A program made the position numbers and the translations under genes. A stretch of DNA of 64,000 nt, taken from contig NZ_JAXMOR010000014.1 of assembly GCF_034669705.1 (NCBI RefSeq), forward strand, positions 1 through 64,000, in the 5' to 3' direction. Under the pieces are notes generated by a model. That model did no database searches, was not told where the DNA came from, and was given only the letters and a program-made list of their open reading frames with translations. Shown piece by piece: positions 32,297 to 40,486 of the stretch (positions are counted from its first letter, which is position 1; each line of letters begins with the position of its first letter). The stretch is from Marinovum sp034669705. Its GTDB lineage: Bacteria; Pseudomonadota; Alphaproteobacteria; Rhodobacterales; Rhodobacteraceae.

Positions 32297-32615
32297 GCCG
32301 TGGTTCAGCAAGCCGACGCAGAGAGCCTGGACCTGTCGGGCGCTGGCGATGGGCCGCACGCTCACGCACCGCGACGAAATCGCGGAGCGGCGGGGCTGGC
32401 GTCTGGGCGCTATCATCCACACGCTGAAAACCCGCTATGGCTGGCCCATCGAGGTGGAATGCCGGGGCAGGGAGCGCGTGGCCTACTATCGCCTGCCGGA
32501 TGGCTGCAACGTGCTGACGCTCGACTACCCCAGGTCGGCCCGGCAGGTGCGGGCCGAGATGAAGGCGCTCGGGCGCAGTGTCATAGATCGCGCGGCAGGT
32601 GATGCCGATGGCTAG
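32289..32615 (+). CDS. small DNA-binding-like protein
   Basis: A 108-residue protein with a strong ribosome site (GGGGAGGG). Residues 20-75 look like a winged helix: ALAMGRTLTHRDEIAERRGW, then GAIIHTLKTRYGWPIEVECR and the wing strands RERVAYYRLPDG. A DNA-binding role is inferred. It overlaps the genes on both sides and belongs to the same transcript as the AlpA-like and replication-like genes. Confidence 0.65.
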   Translation: MNEPWFSKPTQRAWTCRALAMGRTLTHRDEIAERRGWRLGAIIHTLKTRYGWPIEVECRGRERVAYYRLPDGCNVLTLDYPRSARQVRAEMKALGRSVIDRAAGDADG

Positions 32616-33126
32616 GCGCAGCAGCAAGAAATCAGGGGAGGGGCAATACGCCCCTCTCTTCTACGCGCTCCTTCTCAGCGATGCCTGGCTGGACCTGTCG
32701 GGCGCTGCGGTGAAAGTCTTCCTCCTCCTCCACACCCGCTACAACGGCAGCAACAACGGCAGGCTGCGCCTGTCTTTTGCCGAGGCAGCGGGGCAGCTAA
32801 GTCTGGGCAAGGCGACCGTTCAGCGCGCGTTCCGGGACTTTCAGGACAAGGGGCTGGTGGTGCTGATGAAGGAAGGCAACTGGTATCATCGGCAGGCGCA
32901 CGAATGGCGCATCACGACAAAGCCGGTGCAGACCCCGCGCGGTCGCGAGACCCCGACGCATGACTGGCGCAGCTACCGCCGCGAAAATTTGGAACGCGGT
33001 TCTGGTACGGGCCAGAGCGGGGCGCGTGTGGTTCCGTTCGGAAACCGTAGCGCCGCGTCAGGTTCCATTTCAAGACCCGTCAGGCCTGTTTCCAAGGGGC
33101 GGCACGGTTCTGGATCGGAACACTGA
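32608..33126 (+). CDS. winged-helix protein, replication-initiator-like
   Basis: A 172-residue protein. ATG 32608 is preferred, overlapping the previous stop, with GGCAGG 8 bases before it. Residues 15-100 match the helix-turn-helix domain found in small plasmid and phage replication or adaptor proteins (ALLLSDAWLDLSGAAVKVFL, LSLGKATVQRAFRDFQDKGL). The C-terminal 60 residues are Arg/Ser/Gly-rich and probably disordered. A role in element replication or control is likely, but a true initiator activity is not shown by the sequence. Confidence 0.65.
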   Translation: MARRSSKKSGEGQYAPLFYALLLSDAWLDLSGAAVKVFLLLHTRYNGSNNGRLRLSFAEAAGQLSLGKATVQRAFRDFQDKGLVVLMKEGNWYHRQAHEWRITTKPVQTPRGRETPTHDWRSYRRENLERGSGTGQSGARVVPFGNRSAASGSISRPVRPVSKGRHGSGSEH

Positions 33127-33155
33127 TACCAACCACTCAATGCAGGGAAAGAGGC

Positions 33156-33680
33156 ATGGCACATGAAGTGGACAAGACGGGCGCAGCACGCTCCGAGGCG
33201 CGGAATTTTTCAACGGTGACGATGGACGGAGACGGCAGGCTGAACATCGCTGTGGCGTCTGACGAGACCATCCCGGCCTTGCTGGGCATGAAGACCCCCG
33301 AAGCGGCCAATGTGGTGTTCAGCACCGTGCTGGAAGCGCTGGGTAAGGGCGTGGAGGATACCGGCAACATGGCGTCGGCCATGTTCGCTGAACTGGAACC
33401 TGTCGACGCGGCGGAGGCGATGCTGGTGGCGCAGATGACGGCGACGCATCTATCGATGACCAAGGCGGCCGGGCGCATGACCTTTCAAACCGACCTCCGA
33501 TTTCGGGAAGCCAACGGAAAATTCATGTGCCGTCTGGCGCGCCTCTATATCTACCAGATGGAAGCGTTGAAGAAATACCGGCGCAAGGCGCAACAGGTGG
33601 TCCGGGTGGAGCGTGTGACCGTCAATGAAGGCGGGCAGGCGATTGTCGGGGATGTCGTCGGCCGCGCCGCGAAAGAGTAA
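33156..33680 (+). CDS. conserved island/phage protein of unknown function
   Basis: A 174-residue helical protein. The C-terminal part (RLARLYIYQMEALKKYRRKA, VVRVERVTVNEGGQAIVGDV) is a pattern I know from many proteobacterial phage and island proteins, and its function is unknown to me. The N-terminal half is acidic, with ASAMFAELEPVDAAEAMLVA. ATG 33156 follows GAAAGAGG. It is last in the rightward block before the leftward Hint gene. Confidence 0.65.
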   Translation: MAHEVDKTGAARSEARNFSTVTMDGDGRLNIAVASDETIPALLGMKTPEAANVVFSTVLEALGKGVEDTGNMASAMFAELEPVDAAEAMLVAQMTATHLSMTKAAGRMTFQTDLRFREANGKFMCRLARLYIYQMEALKKYRRKAQQVVRVERVTVNEGGQAIVGDVVGRAAKE

Positions 33681-33848
33681 TCGCCTCATAGCATAGTTGC
33701 ATTGGGGCGTTTGAGACCCGGCGCATAGGCCGTGGGTTGCAGAGCGCGCAAGCTTCGCCCAACCGAGCAGGATGCGTGGAATTGCCCTGTTCGATGAAGA
33801 GAATGCCGGCAACTGGAAAATTGCCGGCACAAGGGCTGGAAAAGCGTT

Positions 33849-34784
33849 TTAAGATCTTAGGCTGAGGTTCTCGAAACCCTCAAATCCCACGGCGTCTGTC
33901 TTGATACCGAGCCGGACCTTGATTGCGTTTGGAACCAATCGACTTGACGAAATTCGTGGCCGGTCCATTTCGGCAACGATTCGTTCTGCGCCATAGAGGT
34001 CGAGATACTCCTTGTAGTTGTCAAAGGCCGTCCGTGCCGCGTAATCAACGAAGGTTTCGGCCGCCACCCCATTTGCGAGGATGACATCGTGATTCTCGGT
34101 CTCGATGTGATAATACGTGGCCCGCTCTGGCAGTTCCGTCAACGGCACCCAGTCGATCGAGCCTCCGTTAACTAAAGCGGCGGCGTTAATCACGAAACCG
34201 TCCACGATAATGCCGTGATCGGCAGTGACGGTCAGGTCGCTGTGCGGCAAGCCTTTGCCGAGTGCATCGGCGCGGATTCGGACGGGCTGCCGGCCCGGAC
34301 CGCCAAACAGTCTGCCGAGCGTCTGGCGACCGATCCATTTAACGGCGACGGCCTTGCCTGAAGCTGTGACAATGGCCTCGCCAATCGCGAGGTCTTGAAC
34401 TGCGCGTTCACCGTCCGGGGTGGCAATTTGCGTGTCGGCGGCAAAACAATAGGTGTAGGGATCTGTGGTCTGGACGAGCACAGGCGACCCCAGCATCGGG
34501 TTGTTCGAGAGAATGTACCTGTCGCCGAAGACGTCTACTAGTACCGGCTCTCCGACACTGGGAGCTTCAGTGGTCGCGGCGAGTGTATAAGGGGGCTGGG
34601 CGCCGGCAAAGGCAGCAAGGTTGCCGGTGCTCTCATCGATCGGATCACCGATGGCGGTCGAACTGTCGATTGTCCCGTCGACTTCGTTTGCGATGGTATC
34701 AATGGGGCCTAGGTTAAAGACATCCAGAAAGGGCGCCATGCCGCCAACAACGATGTATACGAAGGTAAAATCTTCTGTCGCCAT
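33849..34784 (-). CDS. Hint-domain protein
   Basis: A 311-residue protein from the ATG at 34784. The frame upstream is antisense to the FAD gene and is discarded. Residues 1-110 are a Gly/Asp/Thr-rich beta region without a signal peptide (FVYIVVGGMAPFLDVFNLGP). Residues 112-260 are a Hint_2 domain: Cys113 in YCFAADTQIATPDGERAVQD, DLAIGEAIVTASGKAVAVKW, the block-B-like VTADHGI with His190, and HDVILANGVAAETFVDY near its end. Cys and His are present, so it may self-cleave. The N-terminal part resembles the extracellular repeats seen in Rhodobacteraceae Hint proteins. It is divergent from the oxidoreductase gene with about 130 bases between. Confidence 0.82.
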   Translation of the reverse strand: MATEDFTFVYIVVGGMAPFLDVFNLGPIDTIANEVDGTIDSSTAIGDPIDESTGNLAAFAGAQPPYTLAATTEAPSVGEPVLVDVFGDRYILSNNPMLGSPVLVQTTDPYTYCFAADTQIATPDGERAVQDLAIGEAIVTASGKAVAVKWIGRQTLGRLFGGPGRQPVRIRADALGKGLPHSDLTVTADHGIIVDGFVINAAALVNGGSIDWVPLTELPERATYYHIETENHDVILANGVAAETFVDYAARTAFDNYKEYLDLYGAERIVAEMDRPRISSSRLVPNAIKVRLGIKTDAVGFEGFENLSLRS

Positions 34785-34915
34785 GATTGCGATCCTCAGT
34801 TTTAATTTGTGATTGCGCTTTAGGGTAAACGGGTCAACACTAGTAAACTTGAACTGAAACGCAACAAAAATTGGTACCCGGCGCGAAGCGGTCGGAATTG
34901 GCAAGGGGCGTGCCA

Positions 34916-35968
34916 GTGGACGTTCTGATATTCGGAGATGGGCCGTCGGCGCGCCTTGCATCCATTGCGCTGCACGCATGTTGTGGCAGCGTGGTTCGGG
35001 CCATGCCACGCAAGGGCCTTGGTCTGCCGGCGACGCGCAATCATACGCATGTGACATCTTGCGATATACAGATCAACGCCTCTGTTATCGACGAAGGGCT
35101 GGGCGCGGCGCTTAGCGCCAGTATCGAACCGGGCTGGCAGTGGCGCGGCGACAACGGCACAGGGTGGTCGAGTTACGAGGCTGGGCGCCTCACGCGCGAA
35201 GCGATCGTTGCCGTTCTGGACGCGAGGCTTGCGCAGCTTGCGTTAGAAAGCTGGGACGATGTTACCATTACAGCTCGGCACGGCAATCGCCTTGAAGCAA
35301 CAAGCCGGGAAGATCGAAAGGTCTTTGACCTGGTGATTGACGCCACCGGCGCGCACCGAGCGACACTGCCCATGCTGCAAGGTCTTGGCATAACCACGTC
35401 GATCGAGGACGCCGGACGTCCCGCCCTCTATCAAACGTTCGAACTCGCGCTGCCTGAGCCTGCGGGCAAGGTGCATTGGGGCAGCGTGCCGATGGATGAG
35501 CCAACCGGTGCGCTCTATGGTGACATCGATGGGCGCAAGATGCGCCTTACAACATCAATCCGAAGAGACATGCGGGGGCGTCTTAAAAATTCCGAGGATT
35601 TGCGGAGCATGGTGAACGAACGGGTCGCAAGCCTGATTCCTCGCGGCGCCCAACTTATGGGGCGAACGTCGACCATTGCACCCCAGATGCGTCGTCTGGA
35701 ATATCCTGTCTCCGGACTACCGAATTGGATTGCACTCGGAGACGCGCTCGCCCAATGGGCGCCGCGTATGGGAACGGGGCTGGGCTCACTATTTCGTCAA
35801 ACCCGGCTCCTGACAGACGCATTTCGGAGCGGCGCCACACCCGAGGCGGCCCGCGCGGCGGTGGCCGGCCAACTAGAAACTGCGTGGGATCTGAACCTGC
35901 GCGGGCTCAAGATGATCTCGGAGAATCAGGCAAGAAGAGCCAAAGCGCAAGGCGCGCGTGCGCTCTGA
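34916..35968 (+). CDS. FAD-dependent oxidoreductase/monooxygenase-like protein
   Basis: About 350 residues. GTG 34916 is preferred because AAGGGG lies 7 bases before it and the Rossmann motif then starts at the N-terminus (VDVLIFGDGPSARLASIALH). A TTG at 34871 is the alternative. A second flavin motif VFDLVIDATGAHR lies near residue 145, and a GD motif GLPNWIALGDALAQWAPRMG near 290, as in halogenase and monooxygenase flavoproteins. The substrate is unknown. It lies divergent to the Hint gene in the island, and the pair may act on one product, which is inference. Confidence 0.75.
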   Translation: MDVLIFGDGPSARLASIALHACCGSVVRAMPRKGLGLPATRNHTHVTSCDIQINASVIDEGLGAALSASIEPGWQWRGDNGTGWSSYEAGRLTREAIVAVLDARLAQLALESWDDVTITARHGNRLEATSREDRKVFDLVIDATGAHRATLPMLQGLGITTSIEDAGRPALYQTFELALPEPAGKVHWGSVPMDEPTGALYGDIDGRKMRLTTSIRRDMRGRLKNSEDLRSMVNERVASLIPRGAQLMGRTSTIAPQMRRLEYPVSGLPNWIALGDALAQWAPRMGTGLGSLFRQTRLLTDAFRSGATPEAARAAVAGQLETAWDLNLRGLKMISENQARRAKAQGARAL

Positions 35969-36009
35969 AAGGATCGACAAGGCTGCTCTGCACCCTGAGA
36001 ACTAGCCCG

Positions 36010-36426
36010 TCTCAAGCTGGGGTTCTCGGCTAAGATATCCTGGCTGGGAGAGGAGCAGAACCGCATGAAATCATCGAGGTTCTCGGAAACGCAGAAGATG
36101 TTTGGCTCGACGTAGGGCGGGCACGGAACGCCCGGTCGCGGATCTCTGCCGAAGAGGCGGGATGACCGAAAATGCGAGCGGTCGTGTCAATGAAGGGGAT
36201 GTAAGGGATGGCACCACAGGCTGAACTGGGGATTTCAAATTTTCCTGATGCCCGCCTGCGGACCTTCTGTCCAGCCATAGGCATGGAACATGGCTTTCGT
36301 TGAATAGCTACCCGCGGTGACACTCAGAGGCGTAGAATTCGCATACCCCACCGGCACGTTTCTCTGCCGAGTTTGACTTCGATCATGGCGCGAGTCTTCA
36401 GGCGCGATGATCGTAGCCTTGGTCAC
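36010..36426 (-). pseudogene. decayed gene with frameshifts
   Basis: Three protein-like stretches lie in order on the minus strand in different frames. YSTKAMFHAYGWTEGPQAG (about 36250-36306) comes first, then SACGAIPYIPFIDTTARIFG (about 36162-36221), then CPPYVEPNIFCVSENLDDFM (about 36064-36123). Each has sensible codon bias only in its own frame, which indicates at least two frameshifts. I cannot name the parent family. This stretch fills most of the gap between the oxidoreductase and the cytochrome gene. Confidence 0.45.
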
Positions 36427-36450
36427 TCGGACAGGAAAGGAGGCTCCGAC

Positions 36451-36861
36451 ATGCAGTTGAGATCCACACTTGCGGCACTCTGCGTGCTCTCCGCCCCGTT
36501 ATCGGCTCAGGACCTTGGAAAGGGCCGGGAGGACTTTCTTCAATATTGTGCTGCCTGCCACGGACACGATGCGACCGGCAATGGGCCAATGGCTCCGAGC
36601 CCTGTGCTTCCGCCGCCGGACTTGACCGAATTGTCGGACCTTAACAAAGGCGTCTTTCCAATATTGGATGTAATCGCCCGAATCGATGGCCGGGACACCC
36701 TAGTTGCACACGGAAGTCCGATGCCGGTTTATCGTGATTTCTTCGAAGGCAAAGGTGTCACGGTTCAAGATGAAACCGGCGCTCTCATTATGACGAGCCA
36801 GGCAATAATCGATCTGGTCATCTACCTTGAGAGCATTCAAAACCAAAGAACTGGCAGGTGA
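36451..36861 (+). CDS. c-type cytochrome, single haem
   Basis: A 136-residue periplasmic protein. ATG 36451 follows AGGAAAGGAGG. Residues 1-19 are a signal peptide (LAALCVLSAPLSAQ). Haem is attached at CAACHG in FLQYCAACHGHDATGNGPMA, and a distal Met is likely in GSPMPVYRDFF. C-terminal helix IDLVIYLESIQ closes a class I cytochrome fold. It could accept or donate electrons for a periplasmic dehydrogenase, but no partner is adjacent. It is the last intact gene before attR. Confidence 0.88.
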   Translation: MQLRSTLAALCVLSAPLSAQDLGKGREDFLQYCAACHGHDATGNGPMAPSPVLPPPDLTELSDLNKGVFPILDVIARIDGRDTLVAHGSPMPVYRDFFEGKGVTVQDETGALIMTSQAIIDLVIYLESIQNQRTGR

Positions 36862-37149
36862 TGGGACCTGGCAAAATTCCTCAATTGTGGTTGCGCGAAA
36901 AAACGGCAACCCCTCCAGTCCCTGATGCATATCCTGAAGACTTTTCCATACCCCCCTGTTTCAACGCGGTTTTGCGAGGTATACGAAAGAGTGATTTCAT
37001 CAGGCCACTTGCCGACCAAAAAGAGCGCGCGGCAGCTCGCTCCGAAAACGCCATTTCTCAGCCCATGTGTGGTAGGACGTGTTGTACGATTTTCATGCTG
37101 TCGTAGGAAATTCGTGAGTACCAATGTGTTATGCATATAGTGCTGCAGA
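36862..37149. other. island end, no gene seen
   Basis: About 290 bases between the cytochrome gene and attR with only short frames lacking ribosome sites. Integrase arm-binding sites would be expected near here, but I cannot define a repeat. Confidence 0.4.
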
Positions 37150-37166
37150 CACCTCCTCCGCCACGG
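37150..37166 (+). repeat. attR of the tRNA-Ser island
   Basis: CACCTCCTCCGCCACGG, an exact 17-base copy of 28678-28694, with no tRNA upstream of it. It marks the distal end of the element, and GC-rich core sequence resumes within a few bases. Confidence 0.9.
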
Positions 37167-37422
37167 TACCCGCCTCAAGCAAGTCCCCCCAGAAGTGCAA
37201 ACCCCATCGCCCGCGCCGCCCCGCGGAGCGTTCCTGATCGGGGCGGTCGTCCACTAAAGGAACCCTGCCGCCGCCATTGGAACGAGACGACGTCCGCGAC
37301 GCACCTGTTTTCGCCCCAAGCCTGTCGTTTCCGTCTGGCGCCGGCCGCCCGGGCGTGGTGGGAAACGCATGACATCGGCGCGCCTCGCGCCGCAGGACAT
37401 TCTTCACCCCCCGGAGCCTCAC

Positions 37423-38307
37423 ATGAGCAAATACGCCCTCACCGTTGCCTGCCGTTCGACCCGCGGCATCGTCGCCGCCATCGCCGGCTACATGGTCGAC
37501 AACGGCTGCAACATCACCGACAGCGCCCAGTTCGACGACATGCAGACCGGCAACTTCTTCATGCGCGTCAGCTTCACCAGCGAGGAGGGGGTGGACCTCG
37601 ACGCCCTGCGCGCAGGCTTTGAAGAGACCGCGAAGAAATTCGACATGACCTGGGATTTCCATGACGAGGCCCTGAAGATGAAGGTCATCATCATGGTCTC
37701 GCGCTTTGGCCACTGCCTGAACGATCTGCTCTACCGCTGGCGCATCGGCGCGCTGCCGATCGATATCGTGGCGGTGATCTCGAACCACATGGACTACCAG
37801 AAGGTGGTGGTGAACCACGATATCCCGTTCCACTGCATCAAGGTGACCAAAGAGAACAAGCCGCAGGCCGAGGCGGCGATCATGCAGGTGGTCGAGGACA
37901 CCGGCGCCGAGTTGATCGTGCTGGCGCGCTACATGCAGATCCTCTCGGACCGGATGTGCAAGGAGATGTCGGGACGGATCATCAACATCCACCATTCCTT
38001 CCTGCCGTCGTTCAAGGGCGCCAACCCTTACAAGCAGGCCTTCCAGCGCGGGGTGAAGCTGATCGGCGCGACCTCGCATTACGTCACCGCCGATCTCGAC
38101 GAGGGGCCGATTATCGAGCAGGACATCGTCCGCGTCACCCATGCGCAATCGCCCGAGGATTATGTCTCGCTCGGCCGTGACGTCGAAAGTCAGGTGCTGG
38201 CCCGCGCGATCCATGCGCATATCCACCGCCGGGTGTTTCTCAATGGCAACAAGACGGTCGTCTTCCCGGCCTCGCCGGGCTCCTACGCCTCCGAGCGGAT
38301 GGGCTGA
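37423..38307 (+). CDS. purU: formyltetrahydrofolate deformylase
   Basis: A 294-residue enzyme that hydrolyses 10-formyl-tetrahydrofolate to formate and tetrahydrofolate, supplying formate for purine synthesis and balancing the one-carbon pool. ATG 37423 gives MSKYALTVACRSTRGIVAAI, the start of an ACT domain (1-80). Residues 87-280 are the formyltransferase-fold domain with the catalytic cluster GRIINIHHSFLPSFKGANPY and the Asp in HYVTADLDEGPIIEQD. It is the first core gene after the island. Confidence 0.96.
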   Translation: MSKYALTVACRSTRGIVAAIAGYMVDNGCNITDSAQFDDMQTGNFFMRVSFTSEEGVDLDALRAGFEETAKKFDMTWDFHDEALKMKVIIMVSRFGHCLNDLLYRWRIGALPIDIVAVISNHMDYQKVVVNHDIPFHCIKVTKENKPQAEAAIMQVVEDTGAELIVLARYMQILSDRMCKEMSGRIINIHHSFLPSFKGANPYKQAFQRGVKLIGATSHYVTADLDEGPIIEQDIVRVTHAQSPEDYVSLGRDVESQVLARAIHAHIHRRVFLNGNKTVVFPASPGSYASERMG

Positions 38308-38544
38308 GCGCCGCGCAGGCAGCCCACCGGCGATGCGCTGTCAGGCCCGAAGCGCGCGCCATCGCGGCCGCCGGCGTATGTTAGGCGTGCACTGCCAAGA
38401 TGGATCAGCGCGCCCGCCGGCGCTTCGGTTCTGTCCGTTTCGGCGCCTTCGAGGCGCCGCGGCGTCGAAAAGACTGTCGTCGCGTCGCCGAATTGTCGCA
38501 CAGTGGCGCTCATCGGGCGGGCGCGACGCGGCAGGAGACAAGGC

Positions 38545-39798
38545 GTGAACCAGAACGGGCAGACCAGAACCGCGGTGGTGGGTGCGGGGATCATCGGCAC
38601 CAGCATCGCCCATGCGCTGCAGCAGCGCGGCCATGCGGTCACGCTGATCGATCGGGGCACGCCGGGGAAGGGGGCCTCCTTCGGCAATATGGCCTCGATC
38701 GCCGTCTCGGGCTTCATGCCGATGTCACGGCCTAGGGTCTGGCTGCAGGCACCGCTCTGGCTGCTCGACCCCGGCGGACCGATCCGCGTGGCGCCTGGCT
38801 ATGCGGCGCGGGTGGCGCCCTGGATCCTGCGGTTCCTCTGGGCCGGTCGACCCGAGAAGCTGCGGCAGTTGCAGGCCGCGGGCGCGGCGCTCTGCGGCCG
38901 CGCGCTTGGCGATACCCGGGCGCTGCTGGCCGATATCGGGCTCTCGGATCACCTGAGCCAGACCGGCTGCCTCTCGCTCTATGCCACCCCGGGCGAGTTC
39001 TCTGCCGACCGTGCCGCGCTCGAGATGCTCGACCGCTTCGGCTTTCGCCACGAGATCCTCACCCCGGATGCGCTTCGCGAGCTCGAGCCCGCGCTCGGGC
39101 CGGGCCTCCACCGGGCGGTTCTGATGCCCGACAACCGCACCCTGCGCGATCCCTTTGCGCTGGTCACCCGGCTGGCCGAGGTGGTGGCGGCGCGCGGCGG
39201 CCGCCTGCTGCGGGACACCGTCACCGAAGTCATCCCCAGCGACGCCGGCCTCACCCGGCTGCGGCTCGAAAGCGGCGACAGTCTTGAGGCCGATCACGTG
39301 GTGCTGGCCGCCGGCGCCCATACCGCGACGCTGGCGCGACGGCTGGGCGAGCCGATCCCGCTCGAGACCGAGCGCGGTTATCACACCCAGATCATGCGCC
39401 CGGAGATCGAGCTGCGGCATGCGCTGATCTGGCCGGCGCGGGCCTTCATGGTCTCGCCCACCGGCGGCGGCATCCGCATTGGCGGCACGGTGGAGTTCGC
39501 CGGCCTCGACGCACCGCCCGACTGGCGCCGCGCCGGGATCACGGTCGAGCGGGCGCGGTCGATCCTGCCCGGGCTCAAGGTGGTGGATCACAGCCGCTGG
39601 ATGGGCCACCGCCCGTCGCTGCCCGACACCGTGCCGGTGATCTCGCATTCGGCACGCGTGCCGGGGGTGTTCTATGCCACCGGCCACGGCCACCTTGGCA
39701 TGACCCAGGCCGCGACGACGGCGCGGCTGATGGCCGATCTGGTCACCGGGGCAGCGCCGCCGATCGACATGTCGGCCTATCGCGTCGACCGGTTCTGA
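38545..39798 (+). CDS. DAO-family FAD oxidoreductase (D-amino-acid dehydrogenase-like)
   Basis: A 417-residue flavoprotein. GTG 38545 is chosen because CAGGAGAC lies 5 bases before it, and the frame further upstream has no motif. The FAD-binding motif is at residues 9-30 (TAVVGAGIIGTSIAHALQQRG). Residues 285-300 (GYHTQIMRPEIELRH) and the C-terminal PGVFYATGHGHLGMTQAATT are typical of DadA-type dehydrogenases, which oxidise D-amino acids and pass electrons to the quinone pool. The exact substrate is not certain. Confidence 0.9.
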   Translation: MNQNGQTRTAVVGAGIIGTSIAHALQQRGHAVTLIDRGTPGKGASFGNMASIAVSGFMPMSRPRVWLQAPLWLLDPGGPIRVAPGYAARVAPWILRFLWAGRPEKLRQLQAAGAALCGRALGDTRALLADIGLSDHLSQTGCLSLYATPGEFSADRAALEMLDRFGFRHEILTPDALRELEPALGPGLHRAVLMPDNRTLRDPFALVTRLAEVVAARGGRLLRDTVTEVIPSDAGLTRLRLESGDSLEADHVVLAAGAHTATLARRLGEPIPLETERGYHTQIMRPEIELRHALIWPARAFMVSPTGGGIRIGGTVEFAGLDAPPDWRRAGITVERARSILPGLKVVDHSRWMGHRPSLPDTVPVISHSARVPGVFYATGHGHLGMTQAATTARLMADLVTGAAPPIDMSAYRVDRF

Positions 39799-39802
39799 GC
39801 GC

Positions 39803-40093
39803 TCAGCCCTGCAGCACGTCCTGCCACTCAGGCGTGCGCTCGATCTGGGCCTTGGCAAAGGGGCAGAGCGGGATCACCTTGAGGCCCTCGGTCCTGGCAT
39901 CGGTGATCGCACGTTCGACCAGCCTGCGTCCCGCGCCCGTGCCGCGCAACGCCTCCGGCACGCCGGTATGGTCGATGATGATCGCACTGCTGCCGACCCG
40001 GGAATAGGTCAGCTCGGCCTCATGCCCCTCCTGCGTCAGGCTGTAGCGGCCCTTGCTCTGGGTTTGCTCGCGGGTGATCTCCGGGTCTGCCAT
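39803..40093 (-). CDS. GNAT-type N-acetyltransferase, small (YidJ-like)
   Basis: A 96-residue protein of the minimal GCN5-related acetyltransferase family. Acetyl-CoA binding motif: HTGVPEALRGTGAGRRLVER, then KVIPLCPFAKAQIERTPEWQ. ATG 40093 follows AAAGGAGG. Such short proteins may acetylate small molecules, and the target is unknown. It is convergent with the DAO oxidoreductase, 4 bases from its stop. Confidence 0.88.
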   Translation of the reverse strand: MADPEITREQTQSKGRYSLTQEGHEAELTYSRVGSSAIIIDHTGVPEALRGTGAGRRLVERAITDARTEGLKVIPLCPFAKAQIERTPEWQDVLQG

Positions 40094-40486
40094 GGGGCCT
40101 CCTTTGGACTGGCACCGCCGCGCCTTGCCTCCGGCCGGCCCCGGCACCCTGCGCCAGCCGAAGGGCCGGGGTCAACCGTGGGTGTGACGTAGGGTCACTG
40201 TCGGGGTCCGTCCTGGGCAAACCCCTGTCACACCGCTTGACTTTCCTGCCGCGAGAGGGCATCTGACAGGTGTCGCTGCGCTGCCGCGTGAGCATGCCGC
40301 CCCTTCGAGGGGCTCCCGGCGACACACTGTTTCAGTTCCCCATCACGCAGGGTTCCTGACGCGACGGCCGGATGCCACGGGACACGCCCGTGCCTCCAGA
40401 GGCCCCGCGCACCCTCCCTAGGCTGCGGATGCGGCCTGCAATAACGGGCCCGCCGGCGCTTTCGGTGTGGCTCCGAAGGATATGAC
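40094..40486. promoter_or_regulatory. long leader region of the RNA helicase gene
   Basis: About 390 bases between the divergent GNAT and helicase genes. TTGACT at about 40239 could be a -35 box. Hairpin-forming GC-rich stretches follow (for example CCCCTTCGAGGGG near 40303). A long 5' leader is common for cold- or stress-regulated DEAD-box helicase genes. No gene is supported. Confidence 0.35.

Larger units (their letters stand above)
28695..37166 (+). mobile_element. 8.5-kb integrated element in tRNA-Ser(TGA)
   Basis: The element is bounded by identical 17-bp repeats (28678-28694 and 37150-37166) and starts with a tyrosine integrase at the tRNA-proximal end. Much of the inside is AT-richer than the flanks. 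It holds an IS-broken gene, an AlpA/HTH/replication-like block (31896-33680), a Hint protein, an FAD oxidoreductase, a decayed gene and a cytochrome c. No conjugation, capsid or packaging genes are visible, so if it still moves it probably needs a helper. Size and layout suggest a satellite-like or small integrative element. Confidence 0.9.

Noticed and set aside
33849..35057. 402-residue version of the Hint protein
   Set aside because: The first 91 codons lie antisense to the FAD gene and have no domain. ATG 34784 gives a sensible start.
36373..36450. Longer start of the cytochrome c gene
   Set aside because: It would place 26 residues before the signal peptide. ATG 36451 has a strong ribosome site and puts the signal at the N-terminus.
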